A stretch of DNA of 64,000 nucleotides from Rhizobium pisi (GTDB taxonomy: Bacteria; Pseudomonadota; Alphaproteobacteria; Rhizobiales; Rhizobiaceae). The translations under genes and the position numbers were made by a program. The stretch is taken from positions 186,001-250,000 of the forward strand of contig NZ_RJJT01000001.1 of NCBI RefSeq assembly GCF_003938655.1. Direction: 5' to 3'. The notes under the pieces are model-generated. The model did not search any database. It saw nothing but the letters and a program-made list of their open reading frames with translations, and was not told where the DNA came from. Every line of letters begins with the position of its first letter. The stretch's first letter is position 1. This document shows positions 61,518 to 64,000 of this stretch, piece after piece.

Positions 61518-62231
61518 ATGGCATCGACACATATTTTTTCTGCCTATGATGATGATCTGAAGTTCCTGTCCAGGCGGATTTCCGAGATGGGCGGCCTGGC
61601 CGAGCAGATGGTCAGCGAATCCGTCCGGGCGCTGGTCAACGGCGATACCGCGCTGGCGCAGAAGGTCATCTCCGACGATGTGATCCTCGATCACGCCGAA
61701 CGCGAAATCGGCGACAAGGCGATCGTCACGATCGCCCGCCGTCAGCCGATGGCCTCGGACCTGCGTGAAATCATGGGTTCGATCCGGATCGCCGCCGATC
61801 TCGAACGTGTCGGCGATCTCGGCAAGAACACCGCCAAGCGCGTCATCGCCGTGCAGAGCACCGGCGTTCCCCGCAAGCTCGCCCGCGGTCTCGAGCATCT
61901 CTCCGAACTGGCGCTCGTCCAGCTCAAGGAAGTGCTCGATGTCTACACCAATCGCTCCGCCGACAAGGCGAACGCGATCCGCGAACGCGACAACGAGATC
62001 GACGCGATGTACACCTCGCTGTTCCGCGAACTCCTGACCTACATGATGGAAGATCCGCGCAACATTACGAGCTGCACGCATCTCCTCTTCTGTGCCAAGA
62101 ACATCGAGCGCATTGGCGACCACGCCACCAACATCGCCGAGACGATCTTCTACATGGCGACAGGTGCGCAGCCGGAAGGCGATCGTCCAAAGGACGACAG
62201 CGCCAACACCGTTGGCGCTGTGACGGAATAA
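61518..62231 (+). CDS. phoU: Phosphate signalling protein PhoU
   Basis: 237 aa, two three-helix bundles with internal repeats: SRRISEMGGLAEQMVSESVRAL (first half) and LEHLSELALVQLKEVLDVYTNR (second half). Metal-binding ERxxD-type clusters: HAEREIGDKAIVTI, ERVGDLGKNTAKRV and ERIGDHATNIAETIFYM. Dampens PhoR signalling when Pi is abundant, together with the Pst transporter. Last but one gene before phoB; the start ATG follows AGGATAAAG. Confidence 0.95.
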   Translation: MASTHIFSAYDDDLKFLSRRISEMGGLAEQMVSESVRALVNGDTALAQKVISDDVILDHAEREIGDKAIVTIARRQPMASDLREIMGSIRIAADLERVGDLGKNTAKRVIAVQSTGVPRKLARGLEHLSELALVQLKEVLDVYTNRSADKANAIRERDNEIDAMYTSLFRELLTYMMEDPRNITSCTHLLFCAKNIERIGDHATNIAETIFYMATGAQPEGDRPKDDSANTVGAVTE

Positions 62232-62366
62232 CGGTTCCGGACCTGCCGATTGCGTGCGCGCCCATCCGGGCGCGCAAAGAGGTCGCAGCCACTTTCTGAT
62301 TTTGCGCAAGATCCCGTGCTTAAATCACCCCCGGTTTAAGGATCGTGCGCGAGGAGACCAACACGC

Positions 62367-63050
62367 ATGATCCCGAGAGTTGCAGTTGTTGAAGACGAGG
62401 AAGCCCTCAGCGTGCTTCTTCGCTACAATCTCGAAGCAGAAGGCTTCGAGGTCGATACCATCCTTCGTGGCGACGAGGCCGAAATCAGGCTTCAGGAGCG
62501 CACGCCCGATCTTCTCATCCTCGATTGGATGCTGCCCGGCGTCTCCGGCATCGAGCTCTGCCGGCGCCTGCGCATGCGGCCGGAAACCGAGCGCCTGCCG
62601 ATCATCATGCTGACGGCGCGCGGCGAAGAGAGCGAGCGCGTGCGCGGGCTTTCGACGGGTGCCGACGATTACGTCGTCAAGCCCTTCTCGACGCCCGAGC
62701 TCGTCGCCCGCGTCAAGGCGATGCTGCGCCGCGCCCGTCCGGAAGTTCTGTCCACGGTGCTGAAATGCGGCGATATCGAACTCGACCGCGAAACCCATCG
62801 CGTCCATCGCAAGAGCCGCGAAGTCCGCCTCGGCCCCACGGAATTCCGCCTGCTGGAATTCCTGATGTCGTCGCCGGGCCGGGTTTTCTCCCGCTCGCAG
62901 CTTCTGGACGGCGTCTGGGGTCACGATATCTACGTCGACGAGCGCACCGTCGATGTCCATGTCGGCCGCTTGCGCAAGGCGCTGAACTTTTCCAACATGC
63001 AGGACGTCATCCGCACCGTCCGCGGCGCCGGTTATTCGATGGAAGCTTGA
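62367..63050 (+). CDS. phoB: Phosphate regulon response regulator
   Basis: 227 aa. Receiver domain: acidic pocket ED (residues 9-10), phospho-acceptor D53 in LILDWMLPG, Thr in IIMLTARGE, Lys in DDYVVKPFS. DNA-binding winged helix from about residue 130: LDRETHRVHRKSREVRLGPTEFRLLEFL, SRSQLLDGVWG, DERTVDVHVGRLRKAL. It binds PHO boxes such as the one before pstS. It ends with a terminator shared with gcrA. The partner kinase PhoR is encoded seven kb upstream in the same strand series. Confidence 0.95.
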   Translation: MIPRVAVVEDEEALSVLLRYNLEAEGFEVDTILRGDEAEIRLQERTPDLLILDWMLPGVSGIELCRRLRMRPETERLPIIMLTARGEESERVRGLSTGADDYVVKPFSTPELVARVKAMLRRARPEVLSTVLKCGDIELDRETHRVHRKSREVRLGPTEFRLLEFLMSSPGRVFSRSQLLDGVWGHDIYVDERTVDVHVGRLRKALNFSNMQDVIRTVRGAGYSMEA

Positions 63051-63075
63051 CGGCTTCCATTCCAATCGCATAAAA

Positions 63076-63097
63076 AAACGGGCCGCTTGGCCCGTTT
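63076..63097. terminator. Bidirectional rho-independent terminator
   Basis: Perfect 9-bp stem AAACGGGCC / GGCCCGTTT with loop GCTT, flanked by an A-run on one side and a T-rich tail on the other. It separates the convergent phoB and gcrA genes. Confidence 0.85.
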
Positions 63098-63120
63098 CTC
63101 ATGTGACAATGTTCGCTCGC

Positions 63121-63654
63121 TTAGCTGATGCGCGCGGCCGCCCTGCGGCGCTCATTGACCGGCTGGTAGGCCAGCTTCTGGTGATAGCCGCAATAGGGCG
63201 AATTGTCCGGGGATTCGCAGCCGCAGAAGTGGAAGTCGTCCTTCAGCGGATCGCCGACCGGCCACTTGCAGGTGCGTTCGGTGAGTTCCGTCAGGCCGAG
63301 GCGGCGGGAAATCGGCACGACCACGTTGCCGGCCGGCACGTATTCCATTTCCTCGATCGTTTCGATCTCGATCTCTTCCTTCAGCATCGTTGCGCCCTGC
63401 TGGCGGGTAACGGTGCGGGTAGCGATGCGCGAGGCATAGTTCGGTGCGCGCGGCGCCGATGTCGCGCGCTTGGGCGTTCGCGCCGTGGTGGCCGTGCCGC
63501 CGGCCTTGGCGCGGCCGGGAAGGCTGAGCCTGTGCACCTTGCCGATGACCGCGTTTCTGCTGACCCCGCCGAGCTGCGCAGCGATCTGGCTGGCGCTCAG
63601 TCCTTCGGCCCAAAGCTTCTTGAGTTTCTCGACCCGCTCGTCTGTCCAGTTCAT
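63121..63654 (-). CDS. gcrA: Cell cycle regulator GcrA
   Basis: 177 aa. N-terminal GcrA helix-turn-helix (residues 1-47): WTDERVEKLKKLWAEGLSASQIAAQLGGVSRNAVIGKVHRL, the almost invariant start of GcrA. The C-terminal zinc-type region shows CKWPVGDP, FCGCESPDNSPYCGYH. GcrA binds sigma70 RNA polymerase and activates promoters carrying CcrM-methylated GANTC sites. Four GANTC sites cluster 145-185 bases upstream, suggesting methylation-dependent autoregulation or control of the divergent neighbour. Start ATG is preceded by AGGTGGAG. Confidence 0.95.
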   Translation of the reverse strand: MNWTDERVEKLKKLWAEGLSASQIAAQLGGVSRNAVIGKVHRLSLPGRAKAGGTATTARTPKRATSAPRAPNYASRIATRTVTRQQGATMLKEEIEIETIEEMEYVPAGNVVVPISRRLGLTELTERTCKWPVGDPLKDDFHFCGCESPDNSPYCGYHQKLAYQPVNERRRAAARIS

Positions 63655-63800
63655 GCCCTGTCTCCACCTTTTGCGTTGGTGATGGCAGAATCCCTCACCG
63701 TTGTCCCGGAAGTCTCCGAAACAAGAAACGCCTGATCAATTTTGGTGACTAGTTCCGCCGCATGCAGTCTAGTAATTGAACTTTAACCTAGTGTGAGGCT

Positions 63801-63837
63801 GACTCCGTGACAAGAGTCGCATGAATCCGGATGAATC
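63801..63837. promoter_or_regulatory. Cluster of four GANTC (CcrM) sites upstream of gcrA
   Basis: GACTC at 63801-63805, GAGTC at 63814-63818, GAATC at 63823-63827, GAATC at 63833-63837, with about 9-13 bases between starts. By chance one site per about 256 bases is expected. Confidence 0.6.
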
Positions 63838-64000
63838 GAATTCGGAGTTTTCCCCAACTTGCTGCCCCTGCGTGTCATTTCTGCAATAATGCCTGTTGAA
63901 GGTCGAAAATGCCGCTGTACAAGCTTGCTGCATACGCTAAGGGCGCAGTTTTGTTGACATTGCAGCGCGAAAAGGAAATAGTGCCACTCGCCGCCGCAAG
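63838..64000. other. Intergenic stretch at the right edge
   Basis: No coding frame. TTGACA at 63954-63959 with a poor -10-like stretch near 63977 could drive a gene beyond the window (gcrA has an arginine-biosynthesis neighbour in S. meliloti, from memory). The other half of the gap (63655-63800) is the gcrA leader. Confidence 0.35.

Overview
The window looks like chromosomal DNA of a Rhizobium (R. etli / R. leguminosarum group). Codon third positions are GC-rich, Rhizobium-type intergenic mosaic palindromes recur between genes, and the gene order resembles my memory of the Sinorhizobium meliloti SMc021xx region (frcRBCAK, pyrC, pyrE, frk, pgi, fadD-like, ppk2, phoR, pstSCAB, phoU, phoB, gcrA). 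No phage, plasmid-transfer or CRISPR genes were seen.

Layout. 0-9.4 kb: small secreted proteins, a PmtA-like methyltransferase with a TetR regulator, an aldo/keto reductase, a three-hairpin anti-Shine-Dalgarno sRNA (about 3864-3976), a DUF900 lipoprotein hydrolase, and a hydroxyproline-type pair (FAD amino-acid oxidase plus a Ser/Cys proline-racemase-family enzyme). A compact tetR-NTF2-tfoX operon then follows, bracketed by an imperfect 48-bp direct repeat of the racemase 3' end. 9.4-15 kb: fructose uptake locus frcR/frcBCAK with an RbsD-type mutarotase. 15-26 kb: pyrC, a diguanylate cyclase, a VOC protein, an NmrA/DUF1772 pair with a divergent TetR, pyrE, frk, pgi and fadD. 26-33.4 kb: a PRC-barrel protein, a GH2 mannosidase with a VOC protein, and an OsmF/YehZ-type osmoprotectant ABC operon. 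33.8-45 kb: a sugar-acid/aldose locus (UxaA-type dehydratase, aldose dehydrogenase, FucU, ribose-type ABC transporter, zinc alcohol dehydrogenase). It is bracketed by two regulators that each carry two DNA-binding domains in tandem (a LysR type and a GntR/FCD type). 45-48.5 kb: ArsR/SDR pair, DHA2 exporter, Gly/Ser-rich secreted protein. 48.7-51.3 kb: a lower-GC accessory patch with unknown small genes and a doubly frameshifted gene, abutting the 3' end of tRNA-Thr(CGT). 51.5-64 kb: nitronate monooxygenase-like gene, an anchored unknown protein, ppk2, and the phosphate regulon phoR-pstSCAB-phoU-phoB with a three-half-site PHO box, then gcrA with four GANTC sites clustered upstream.

How the genes work together. 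Two ribose/fructose-type ABC systems each sit with an RbsD/FucU mutarotase and downstream metabolic enzymes. In frcB-frcC, the 39.6-kb transporter and pstS-pstC, a strong hairpin follows the binding-protein gene, which would favour excess periplasmic receptor. The Pho locus couples high-affinity phosphate import to its sensor and response regulator and to polyphosphate metabolism. Two operator-like motifs are shared between distant genes: one between fadD and the nitronate monooxygenase gene, one between the two halves of the sugar locus.
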